A model generated the notes under the pieces. The model was given only the letters and a program-made list of their open reading frames with translations. It did no database searches and was not told the DNA's origin. Positions 16,803 to 24,784 of a stretch of 64,000 nt of DNA are shown in pieces. The stretch comes from Acholeplasmataceae bacterium UBA6150 (GTDB lineage: Bacteria > Bacillota_I > Bacilli_A > Acholeplasmatales > UBA5453). Position 1 is the stretch's first letter; every line of letters begins with the position of its first letter. The stretch spans positions 29,354-93,353 of the forward strand of contig DIUU01000004.1 of assembly GCA_002423145.1 (NCBI GenBank), read 5' to 3'. A program made the translations under genes and the position numbers.

Positions 16803-17846
16803 ATGATATTTATCAGAAAGTTCTTATTACTTATACCAATCTTACTACTCATTTTGATTGGATGTTCGACAAATCAAACATTAGAACCACCAACGAACTT
16901 CAGATATGAATCTGGTTTTTTGTACTGGACTGAAATCCCTAGTGCAGATCATTATGTTATTGAAATCAATGGCGTAACCAAATTAGCCTATAACAATAAA
17001 CTGGATTTAAAAGATTATCCAACAGCCAATTACACAACCCGTATCGCAACTTTCTCTAAAGGCAAACTATCGAGCTTTTCATCCTATATTCAATTCCAAC
17101 TCATTCAACAGGAACAAATAGAAAATATCACTTTGACAAGTACGAATATTACTTGGGATTTAGTTGTAGGATTGACCTATCAAGTCAAAATTACGAATGT
17201 TTCAACGAATCAAGTCATACAATCACTTAATTTACTAGAAAGCACCTTTAATTATAAAAATTTAGAACCAGGTTTATATGAATTTGAAATTCAATTATTA
17301 CTAGATACCCACGTAGTTTCGACCAAAGTGTTTAGGGTAGATACTAATACGTACGAGTATGTGCGTAACGCAGGGATGGTCATTGAACATATCCCAGACG
17401 CACTATATGTAGGACAACAAATCTTGGCTTTAGATGTGGATTATACCACCGATGAGTATGGTATCTTGATCGATTCCGATTACATCGATGCTTTAGAAGG
17501 TTTAGGCTTTGTTTTAATGGGTATTGCTGACGAGATTCCGACTTACTGTTATGTGAACTTAGTGATTATCGCAGTACCTGAAATTATATCGAGTAATTCC
17601 GTTACGTATAATGGGAATGACATTTCCTTTCTATTTAATTTAAGTGGTGGAACATTCAATGGTTTGGGTGGTAATAACATCGCAGGTAGTGATTACACAT
17701 TTAGTGGGTCAACACTGACCATACATGCGTCTTATATCAATAACATCATTGCTACAGAACCCACCAGAAAAACGCTTATTTTAACCTATGTTTTACAAAA
17801 TGACCCCCATGTGGTCATTGGATACTTATTCATAACCTTACCTTAA
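16803..17846 (+). CDS. Lipoprotein with fibronectin-like repeats, unknown function
   Basis: The 347-residue protein has a lipobox ending LIGC (Cys21), so it is surface-anchored. The mature part starts with fibronectin type III-like strands (PPTNFRYESGFLYWTEIPSADHYVIEING), a pattern repeated about 90 residues later, and ends in a Gly/Asn-rich beta domain. No catalytic motif was found. The start is odd: the only ATG in frame lies directly on the AAAGGG ribosome site. An ATC three codons later would give MRKFLLL and a normal spacing, so the true start is uncertain. It has its own terminator. Confidence 0.65.
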   Translation: MIFIRKFLLLIPILLLILIGCSTNQTLEPPTNFRYESGFLYWTEIPSADHYVIEINGVTKLAYNNKLDLKDYPTANYTTRIATFSKGKLSSFSSYIQFQLIQQEQIENITLTSTNITWDLVVGLTYQVKITNVSTNQVIQSLNLLESTFNYKNLEPGLYEFEIQLLLDTHVVSTKVFRVDTNTYEYVRNAGMVIEHIPDALYVGQQILALDVDYTTDEYGILIDSDYIDALEGLGFVLMGIADEIPTYCYVNLVIIAVPEIISSNSVTYNGNDISFLFNLSGGTFNGLGGNNIAGSDYTFSGSTLTIHASYINNIIATEPTRKTLILTYVLQNDPHVVIGYLFITLP

Positions 17847-17874
17847 TCAGTCCATTTTTGGACTGATTTTTTAT
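17845..17874 (+). terminator. Terminator after the fibronectin-like lipoprotein gene
   Basis: AATCAGTCC / GGACTGATT stem and six T. Confidence 0.8.
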
Positions 17875-17963
17875 TGTTTTTAAGAAAAATACATAAAATG
17901 CAATCAATATTATATAATTTTTTGAGGTTGTGGGTATAATGTAAGTATACGGGGGATACCAAG

Positions 17964-19601
17964 ATGTTGAAAGAAAAAGAATTAAAAAGACAGTTAACGC
18001 CTTTTGAACTCGCTTTTAAAGCCACCCCTTTACGCAATACACTTGAAGTCATTTCACTGTATGTGGTGCTTGGTGTGCTTTGGATTTTTTTCTCTGACAT
18101 GGCACTGAAACTATTGGTAACCAACCCAGCAAGGGTGGAAGAACTTCAAATGGCCAAAGGGTTATTTTATGTTGCTTTCACAGGGTATATCTTCTATGTC
18201 ATCATTAAAAAACGGATGGAACAGTATTACAACATCATGAATCACTTGAATGAAACACTCCTCGAACTGAGAAAAACCAATGCGAGCATGAAAGAATTAG
18301 AACATGAATTGGAACAACTCGCTTATTACGATTCCTTAACCGGATTATATACCAGAAACATGATCATTAAAACCATCGATGATCACATCGAACAACACCC
18401 GAATGAATTATTGGGACTTGTTTACGTCGATATCGATGATTTTTCCAATATCAATGAAATCAAAGGTCACCATGTGGGTGATGAACTCATCTTATTGTTG
18501 TCTGAAGAATTACGTAAAATCGCTGGTGAACCCCACCACATCGGACGCATTGGTGGCGATGGGTTTATCATCGTTTTGAAAAACTTTTTAAATAAAACAC
18601 AGATGATTGAAATCATAAGAAAAAATGCTTCAAAACTCAGACGGGCTTTTATCTTAGACCACGAAGAATTCTTTACGACTGTATCGATTGGGGTATGTAC
18701 TTACCCTGAGGATGGATCAACCACACAAGTATTGATGTCCAATGTCGACTTGGCTTTGGGTAAAGCCAAATCCTTAGGTAAAAATCAAATGGTCATTTAT
18801 AACGATCAATACCACTCGGAAATGAAAAAACAAATTGAAATTTCCAATTTGTTATATCAAGGCGTTCGTAACAATGAATTTAAAGTATTTTACCAACCGA
18901 TCATTAAATCCGAAACAGGGAAAGCTTCAAAGGTAGAAGCCCTAATTCGATGGCATAACCCAGTTAAAGGTAATATTCCACCGCTAGAATTCATTGAAAT
19001 CGCAGAAAAAACAGGACACATCAAGGAATTAACTTATTTTGTTATCAAGGATTCTATTAAACAGTTAAAAATTTGGGAAAGTGAAGGGATTGATTTGGTG
19101 GTTTCAATTAACCTATCAGCCCGTGTCTTAAATGACCCATTATTCATTGAAGAGATCAAAGGCATCTTAGAAAAACACCAGGGTGACCCATCTAAACTCA
19201 TTCTTGAAATTACCGAGTCTGCCGTATTGACCCACATCGATGAATCGATTACGACCTTATTGGTTTTAAAAGAAATGGGCTTTTCAATCGCTTTAGATGA
19301 CTTTGGTACAGGCTATTCATCCTTAACCTACTTACAAAGATTACCGATTGATATCATAAAGATTGATAGAAGCTTCATTCGAAACATCCAATCCAAAGAC
19401 CATGTCGTACCATTATTAAAATTCATGATCGATGTGGCCCATGAATTGAATCTCAAAGTCGTGTGTGAAGGCATTGAAGAAATCTATGAAAAAGAAGCGA
19501 CGATTCAACATGGATCAGACTACCTTCAAGGCTATTTATACGCTAGACCGAACAGTCCAGAATTACTCGATAAAACCCTACTAAAGAAAAAAGCACAGTA
19601 A
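17964..19601 (+). CDS. Membrane GGDEF-EAL protein with degenerate cyclase motif (probable c-di-GMP phosphodiesterase)
   Basis: The 545-residue protein has two membrane helices near the N-terminus (about 28-48 and 68-88), a short coiled linker, then a GGDEF-type domain and an EAL domain. The cyclase motif reads GGDGF (197-201): the catalytic Glu is replaced by Gly, so synthesis is unlikely and the domain may instead bind GTP. The EAL motif is intact at 325-327, and the DDFGTGYSSL loop with its acidic pair is present. It therefore most likely degrades c-di-GMP. GGGGGA lies ahead of the ATG and a strong terminator follows. Confidence 0.88.
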   Translation: MLKEKELKRQLTPFELAFKATPLRNTLEVISLYVVLGVLWIFFSDMALKLLVTNPARVEELQMAKGLFYVAFTGYIFYVIIKKRMEQYYNIMNHLNETLLELRKTNASMKELEHELEQLAYYDSLTGLYTRNMIIKTIDDHIEQHPNELLGLVYVDIDDFSNINEIKGHHVGDELILLLSEELRKIAGEPHHIGRIGGDGFIIVLKNFLNKTQMIEIIRKNASKLRRAFILDHEEFFTTVSIGVCTYPEDGSTTQVLMSNVDLALGKAKSLGKNQMVIYNDQYHSEMKKQIEISNLLYQGVRNNEFKVFYQPIIKSETGKASKVEALIRWHNPVKGNIPPLEFIEIAEKTGHIKELTYFVIKDSIKQLKIWESEGIDLVVSINLSARVLNDPLFIEEIKGILEKHQGDPSKLILEITESAVLTHIDESITTLLVLKEMGFSIALDDFGTGYSSLTYLQRLPIDIIKIDRSFIRNIQSKDHVVPLLKFMIDVAHELNLKVVCEGIEEIYEKEATIQHGSDYLQGYLYARPNSPELLDKTLLKKKAQ

Positions 19602-19618
19602 TTTTGTGCTTTTTTTTA
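19587..19618. terminator. Terminator between the GGDEF-EAL gene and the convergent zinc-ribbon gene
   Basis: AAAAGCACAG / TTGTGCTTTT stem followed by a T run; it overlaps the end of both genes. Confidence 0.75.
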
Positions 19619-20200
19619 AGGTTCAAAATACAAATCTTCACTTGGAACTGATAAAATGGTTGAAAATACAATAAATGAAAATTTAACCTGCACAGCGTCG
19701 TATATTTCTAATTCGGATACCGGTGTAGAGATGATCAGTCTGGCACGGAATATGCCATATTCGTATTTGGTTTCCCAAGGACTGCTTTTGGAAGCACTGA
19801 TTTCAAGTGAACTATCTTCATTAGATAATAGTATGGAATCGATTCTAAGTCGAGTCAAATTCATATTGATGCCAGTAAATTCAACTTCAATGTAGGTTTG
19901 ATCGTCTTCGGTGCGAATGGTCACATATGAATCATAATCATTCGGTGTAATCTCACGCATGATGCCATAAATACTATTGATAAAGACGAATCCAAACATG
20001 ACCATCACAACAATGCTTGTAAAAATCCAAAAACGTCTGACTCTTTTTTTATGTAGTACCTCATGACGGTATTTAATCTCAGATTGAATCGCTTCTTTGG
20101 GTGTTTGTTTGGGTTGAACTTCATTCCCACAATACCAACACGCCGCTGCGGTCGCCTTATTTAGCTTGCCACATTTCTTACATTCAATGGGTTTACTCAT
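19616..20200 (-). CDS. Zinc-ribbon single-pass membrane protein, unknown function
   Basis: The 194-residue protein begins with a zinc ribbon (two CxxC pairs: CKKCG and CWYCG within residues 7-25), a basic linker, one membrane helix at about 58-78, and a 115-residue beta-rich external domain. The arrangement (cytosolic zinc ribbon, helix, external domain) is common among unnamed Firmicute membrane proteins. GGGGGTG lies upstream of the ATG. It sits in the same direction as the MerR-type gene. No function can be given. Confidence 0.65.
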   Translation of the reverse strand: MSKPIECKKCGKLNKATAAACWYCGNEVQPKQTPKEAIQSEIKYRHEVLHKKRVRRFWIFTSIVVMVMFGFVFINSIYGIMREITPNDYDSYVTIRTEDDQTYIEVEFTGINMNLTRLRIDSILLSNEDSSLEISASKSSPWETKYEYGIFRARLIISTPVSELEIYDAVQVKFSFIVFSTILSVPSEDLYFEP

Positions 20201-20260
20201 CGTTTCATCACCCCCATTTATTTTAACATAAATGAGGCCATTGGTATAGAAAAAAATCCA

Positions 20261-21016
20261 TCACTGAATGGATTTCTTTACTGAGTCAAATAAGAGTTGA
20301 GCAAAGCCGGGTTTGACATCATCATAGTGTTTTTTAAAGCGTTCATCGTCTAAATACATTTGGCAAATATTTAAGTGAGCCTCTGGGTTATAGTAGCCCC
20401 AAGCCATGGTTAACCACGCTTTGTGATAGGTATAGACTTCTTTCATGATTAAAGATCTACGCTCACCCTGGGCAGTAGAAGCCCGATCTAATGCTTCAAA
20501 AAGTTGTTTTTCAAGACGAATGAAGCGGTTAAAGTCGGCTTCATTCATATTTGAAAATGCCTTTTTGCTTTTTTGATAAGCCTCTTCACCGTAGGCTTCG
20601 ACAACTTCCTTTTTATACTGTTGTTCATTTTTGTCAATTAAATCTTGCTTGAATCCTTTAAACTTATCTGAATCAGTCATGTGTTCATGCCCCCTTTTTG
20701 CATGGATGGTTAAAGTGAGATTAGAAATAATCAAATCCAGGCGTTCTCTTTTTTCATATAACGCACTTAAATGGGTTTCGTATAAAGTCAACAAATCGAT
20801 TGAAGGGTCGTTTAAAATTGATTGGATAGAGGACAGTTCGATTTCAAACGCCGATAGAAACAAAATCGTTTGAATTCGGTCTAAATCCTTCGAATCATAA
20901 AATCGATAATTGTTATCGTTTCGCTTGGGTAAAATGAGCCCTTTCTCTTCATAAAACCGAAGTGCTCTTTTGGATAGCCCCGTTAGTTTTGATACATCAT
21001 CTAATGTATATGTCAT
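20261..21016 (-). CDS. MerR family regulator with TipAS-type drug-binding domain
   Basis: The 251-residue protein has an N-terminal MerR winged helix (1-70; LTGLSKRALRFYEEKGL then NNYRFYDSKDLDRI), a coiled-coil dimer helix (about 75-115), and a C-terminal TipAS domain (about 130-250) with the YKKEVVEAYGEEAY and WGYYNPEAH segments. TipAL-like regulators bind diverse drugs or thiopeptides and switch on promoters with long spacers. Its own promoter has exactly such a structure, which indicates autoactivation. No transporter is adjacent in the same unit. Confidence 0.88.
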   Translation of the reverse strand: MTYTLDDVSKLTGLSKRALRFYEEKGLILPKRNDNNYRFYDSKDLDRIQTILFLSAFEIELSSIQSILNDPSIDLLTLYETHLSALYEKRERLDLIISNLTLTIHAKRGHEHMTDSDKFKGFKQDLIDKNEQQYKKEVVEAYGEEAYQKSKKAFSNMNEADFNRFIRLEKQLFEALDRASTAQGERRSLIMKEVYTYHKAWLTMAWGYYNPEAHLNICQMYLDDERFKKHYDDVKPGFAQLLFDSVKKSIQ

Positions 21017-21034
21017 CTTTTCACCACCAATATC

Positions 21035-21065
21035 AGTATAATCGTTAACGTAACGTTAATGTCAA
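21035..21065 (-). promoter_or_regulatory. MerR-type promoter and operator of the TipA-like regulator
   Basis: On the minus strand, TTGACA (21060-21065) and TATACT (21035-21040) are separated by 19 bp. The spacer holds a perfect 7-1-7 inverted repeat (21045-21059: TTAACGT, one base, ACGTTAA). A 19-bp spacer with a central palindrome is the hallmark of MerR-activated promoters. Confidence 0.88.
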
Positions 21066-21134
21066 ATAGATTTTAACATACTATTTGTTTTTTTACAAAT
21101 TGTGTTATAATTAGCAACAAGGAGAGTTATAAAT

Positions 21135-22370
21135 ATGCCAAAATTATCATTATTAGAAAAATACGCTAAGCTTGCATGTCGTGTGGGTGTCAACGTTCAA
21201 AAGGACCAATTGGTCGTTGTTAGAGCGACCACAGAAACCAAAGAATTGACCCGTTTGATTGTCAAAGAAGCCTATGAATGTGGCGCGAAGAAAGTCATCG
21301 TCCAATGGTCTGATGAATACCTAACCCGTCTGGCTTATGATTATCAAAGTGTCGAAACCTTAGAAGAAGTACCAAACTACATCATTGAAACCAATCAGTA
21401 TTATGTAGATCATGGTGCTTGCTTCCTCAATGTCATTTCCCCTGTGATTGGTGTCAACGAAGGCATCGACGCCACTAAAATGGCGAAAGCTTTGACCAGT
21501 ACTCAAAAAGCCTTACCATTCTTAAGAGAATACACCATGGGTAACAAAGGCCAATGGACCATTGTCGCAGCCAGCAACCCAGTATGGGCTGAAGCGGTAT
21601 TTCCTCATCTCAAAGGTGATGAAGCGACTGAAGCGTTATGGGACGCGATTTTAAATGCGTGCCGTGTGTATGAAGATTCAGACCCACTTGAAAACTGGAA
21701 AACACACAATGAAGTGTTAAGAAAACACAATGAAGTCTTAAATACCTTAAACTTCAAAGAACTTCGATTTAAAAATAGCCTAGGTACCGATTTGGTGGTT
21801 GGATTGGTTGAAAACCATGTATGGTCTGGTGGTGGCGAACACGCAACCACAGGGGTGTATTTTAATCCGAACATCCCAACCGAAGAAACCTTCACGATGC
21901 CACTCAAATGGGCGACATCCGGTAAGGTAGTAGCGACCAAACCACTCAACTATCAAGGCACGCTTGTTGAAGATTTCTACCTTGTTTTTAAAGAAGGTAA
22001 AGTCGTTGAATTTGATGCGAAAAAAGAACTCAAGACCTTAGAAGAATTACTCAATACCGATGAGAATTCAAGATACATTGGTGAGATTGCTTTAATCAGC
22101 CATGATTCTCCAATTTCCAATACCAACCTCTTATTCTTAAATACCTTATACGATGAAAACGCAAGTTGTCATATGGCGTTGGGTAGAGCGTATCCAATGA
22201 ACATTAAAGGTGGCTTAACTGCCCCAATCGAAGAACTTGAAAAGAAAGGCTACAACAAGTCTTTAATTCACGTGGATTTCATGTTTGGCTCAGCCGACAT
22301 GTCAATCGTTGGTGTGAAGTACGATGGCTCTGAAGTCGTTGTCTTCAAAAACGGAAACTTTGTGATTTAG
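21135..22370 (+). CDS. M29 family aminopeptidase (AmpS/PepS type)
   Basis: The 411-residue protein matches the usual M29 length (about 410) and reads with family landmarks throughout: LEKYAKLACRVGVNVQ at the start, a GGEHATTGVYFNPNIPTEE region carrying metal-binding residues, and LNTLYDENASCHMALG and HVDFMFGSADMSI near the end. These are cytosolic metallo-aminopeptidases that release N-terminal residues from peptides. AAGGAGAG precedes the ATG. It has its own TGTTATAAT extended -10 and a terminator. Confidence 0.9.
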   Translation: MPKLSLLEKYAKLACRVGVNVQKDQLVVVRATTETKELTRLIVKEAYECGAKKVIVQWSDEYLTRLAYDYQSVETLEEVPNYIIETNQYYVDHGACFLNVISPVIGVNEGIDATKMAKALTSTQKALPFLREYTMGNKGQWTIVAASNPVWAEAVFPHLKGDEATEALWDAILNACRVYEDSDPLENWKTHNEVLRKHNEVLNTLNFKELRFKNSLGTDLVVGLVENHVWSGGGEHATTGVYFNPNIPTEETFTMPLKWATSGKVVATKPLNYQGTLVEDFYLVFKEGKVVEFDAKKELKTLEELLNTDENSRYIGEIALISHDSPISNTNLLFLNTLYDENASCHMALGRAYPMNIKGGLTAPIEELEKKGYNKSLIHVDFMFGSADMSIVGVKYDGSEVVVFKNGNFVI

Positions 22371-22400
22371 TGAGAAACCCTTTTTGGGTTTTTCTTTTTT
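22371..22400 (+). terminator. Terminator after the M29 aminopeptidase gene
   Basis: GAAACCC / GGGTTTTTC stem and T-run, starting at the stop codon. Confidence 0.75.
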
Positions 22401-22438
22401 CAGAACCCCGTGTTATAATACGCTTAGGAGTTGATACC

Positions 22439-22834
22439 ATGTTAGCCTATAAACGCATGAACATTGTCATTTCAAAATTAGACTTAGTCAATAAAAATGT
22501 CAGTGGGACCTACCAATTGAATCATCATATCACGAGAAACACCGGAAAGATGGCAGATCATGTGTTTTTCACGGAACTCATCTTTTTGGTCAAAGACACC
22601 TTAGATATCCAATTACCACTCAATATGACCATCGCATTACGAGGCGTGTTTGAGTTTGAAAACAAAGAATCAGAAGCAGATATCATCGAGTTTTTAAAGA
22701 AGGATGCGGTTCATTTATTGTATCCTTACTTGCGTGCTACCGTCACTAATCTGACTACTGCAGCGATGTTACCACCCCTATTCATACCGTTTGTCGATGC
22801 GTATCATTTATTTAAAGAAGATATCGCCAACTGA
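22439..22834 (+). CDS. SecB-like protein
   Basis: The 131-residue protein ends with a SecB-like signature: LLYPYLRATVTNLTTAAMLP then PLFIPFVDAYHLF, close to the 'LFPYARxxISDLTxxGGFPPLxLxPxNF' region of SecB. The preceding half is beta-rich, with an LRGVFEFENKES strand. SecB is a tetrameric chaperone for protein export in Proteobacteria; SecB-like proteins also occur in Firmicutes as chaperones of unknown clients or of toxin-antitoxin systems. AGGAG lies before this ATG; an upstream in-frame GTG crosses the terminator and promoter and was rejected. A TATAAT lies at 22414-22419. No toxin or Sec gene is adjacent. Confidence 0.55.
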   Translation: MLAYKRMNIVISKLDLVNKNVSGTYQLNHHITRNTGKMADHVFFTELIFLVKDTLDIQLPLNMTIALRGVFEFENKESEADIIEFLKKDAVHLLYPYLRATVTNLTTAAMLPPLFIPFVDAYHLFKEDIAN

Positions 22835-22864
22835 GAAACCAGCCAACACTGGTTTCTTTTTTTA
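22831..22864 (+). terminator. Terminator after the SecB-like gene
   Basis: GAAACCAG / CTGGTTTC stem and eight T. Confidence 0.8.
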
Positions 22865-22908
22865 GATTATAACCCTTTTGAGGTATAATAGATTTTGAGG
22901 TATTATTT

Positions 22909-23463
22909 ATGACTAAATTCAAAACCTATATCGATATATTTATAACTTTCTTTAAGATTGGCTTATTCACCTTTGGTGGGGGATACGCCATGATTGGGGT
23001 CATGCATAAAGTCATTGTTGAAAAAAAGCAGTGGATCGATGAAGATACCATGTTAGAACTCATCACCATCAGTGAAGCTACCCCAGGGCCATTCGCCATC
23101 AATGGGGCTACCTACATTGGGTATCACAAAGCAAAGTTCCTAGGTGCGCTTTTCGCAACCCTCGGGGTAGTCTTACCGAGTTTCATCATCATCTTATTAG
23201 TATCATTATTCTTACAAGCCTTTAACAATAACGTTGTTTTACAACATGCACTCGCTGGTATTGGGGCAGGGGTCCCTGTACTGATTTTCCATGCGTTATT
23301 CAAATTATCTAAAAAAGTGAACATCAATATCATCAATGGGGTATTGATTTCAATCGCTTTTTTTGTTTCATTTTTCACCAATTTCAGCGTGGTGTTATTG
23401 CTCATCCTAACCGCGCTATTCGCGTTGATTTACACAGCGATTGAAAGACGGGTGAGACCATGA
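22909..23463 (+). CDS. Chromate transporter family protein, half-size (first of pair)
   Basis: The 184-residue membrane protein carries the CHR family signature: FFKIGLFTFGGGYAMIG near the start, then ISEATPGPFAINGATYIGY, and six hydrophobic segments. It is a short-chain (half) CHR protein. Its stop overlaps the start of a paralogous partner by 4 nt, and such pairs work as a heteromeric unit equal to one long ChrA. Family members export chromate in some bacteria; in others the substrate is unknown. Own -10 TATAAT lies at 22884-22889. Confidence 0.88.
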   Translation: MTKFKTYIDIFITFFKIGLFTFGGGYAMIGVMHKVIVEKKQWIDEDTMLELITISEATPGPFAINGATYIGYHKAKFLGALFATLGVVLPSFIIILLVSLFLQAFNNNVVLQHALAGIGAGVPVLIFHALFKLSKKVNINIINGVLISIAFFVSFFTNFSVVLLLILTALFALIYTAIERRVRP

Positions 23464-24011
23464 TTGAACTATTGGAACTTTTCTGGATATTTTTTAAGAT
23501 CGGCTTATTTACCTTTGGTGGGGGATACGCGATGATCCCACTCATTCGTCAGGAAATGGTCAGTGGTGGCTTTTTAACGGTTGACCAAGTCAATCAGTTC
23601 ATCGGCATCGCGGAATCGACCCCAGGCCCATTCGCGGTCAATATGGCGACATTTGCGGGATTTCACACGTATGGTGTTTTGGGTTCTGTGTTCGCCACCC
23701 TCGGCGTAGTCTTACCGAGTTTCATCATCATCATGTTGATTGCCTACTTTTCCGATAAGTTCATCAAAACCAGACCCGTTCAAACCATCTTAAGGTTCTT
23801 AAAGCCGGTCATCTTAGGTTTAATCCTATCGGCTGGTTTATCGGTATTACTACACAGTGTATTAGGTAATTATTTTGAAACCATCGATTTTGACCCAACA
23901 GCCTTAATCATCTTCGCCGTTGTCCTGGGTTTATCATTCTATAAAAAACTGACCCCCATCCACTTGGTCTTAATCAGTGCGATTTTGGGCATGACACTGT
24001 ATTTACTATAA
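23460..24011 (+). CDS. Chromate transporter family protein, half-size (second of pair)
   Basis: The 183-residue paralogue of the preceding protein has the same FFKIGLFTFGGGYAMIP and IAESTPGPFAVNMATFAGF signatures and an almost identical FATLGVVLPSFIIIM helix. The ATGA overlap with its partner indicates coupled translation and one-to-one assembly. A terminator follows. Confidence 0.88.
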   Translation: MIELLELFWIFFKIGLFTFGGGYAMIPLIRQEMVSGGFLTVDQVNQFIGIAESTPGPFAVNMATFAGFHTYGVLGSVFATLGVVLPSFIIIMLIAYFSDKFIKTRPVQTILRFLKPVILGLILSAGLSVLLHSVLGNYFETIDFDPTALIIFAVVLGLSFYKKLTPIHLVLISAILGMTLYLL

Positions 24012-24013
24012 TC

Positions 24014-24053
24014 AAAACGCACTTCAGTAAAGATTACCTGAGTGCGTTTTTTT
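24014..24053 (+). terminator. Terminator after the chromate transporter pair
   Basis: AAAACGCACT...AGTGCGTTTT stem with a loop of about 18 nt that includes an inner CAG/CTG pair, then T's. Confidence 0.8.
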
Positions 24054-24083
24054 CTAGTATAATAGAGGTGTGAGGTATGGTCT

Positions 24084-24695
24084 ATGTTGAAACCCTATGT
24101 GATCTATTCTGTTAAATTTGTTTTATTGATGACAACGTTCCTTTTTTCGATGTACGGGACTTTTTATAGCTATGTCGAATTTGGTTTAATCAACATCCGC
24201 TTTTATACCAACCAAAGTAATCTGTTGGTATTCATCGTAACGTTTTTAATGGTCTTTGGTTGGGATAAGTCTAAATTTTTTAAACACATCGCTTTGATCG
24301 CGACTTTAGACATCATCTTAACCGGACTGGTTTACAATATACTTTTGACCGATTTGGTGGTGGGGTTTACCGAAACTCAGCTGTTTCTAATGCTCATTAC
24401 CCACACGGTGGTTCCGATTTTATATACCCTACTTTATTTGGTCTATGTCATCGATTCACCTCAGTTTAAAACGTTTTATATCACCCTCATACACCCATTT
24501 TTATACTTTGTTGTATTTCAAATAATAGGGGCCTTCAATGGGTATTATCCGTACCCCTTTTTAAACCCAAATCAAGGGTTAGTTCGTTTTCTAATCACGA
24601 ATTTGGCCATCCTATTACCAGGTCTTTTTATCCTGACGTTTATCCTCATATGGACCAAACAAAAGCTTCAAAAAGTCTTAGATTTGAAAGTGTAA
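24084..24695 (+). CDS. Pr6Pr-like multi-pass membrane protein
   Basis: The 203-residue protein has about six membrane helices and short loops. The RFYTNQSNLLVFI segment near residue 38 and the later HTVVPILYTLLYLVY and YPYPFLNPNQG motifs match the Pr6Pr / FAR-17a-AIG1-like family of unknown function (the 'FTxxSNxL' signature). No catalytic residues can be named. It is a single gene between a terminator and the GH13 gene. Confidence 0.65.
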   Translation: MLKPYVIYSVKFVLLMTTFLFSMYGTFYSYVEFGLINIRFYTNQSNLLVFIVTFLMVFGWDKSKFFKHIALIATLDIILTGLVYNILLTDLVVGFTETQLFLMLITHTVVPILYTLLYLVYVIDSPQFKTFYITLIHPFLYFVVFQIIGAFNGYYPYPFLNPNQGLVRFLITNLAILLPGLFILTFILIWTKQKLQKVLDLKV

Positions 24696-24784
24696 TTATC
24701 AAGGTGTATCCCGTTTTATATAACCTTGATTAGGTAATGAAGCGATTTGATGATATAATAGACAAACGAACGAGGTGGTTAAAC

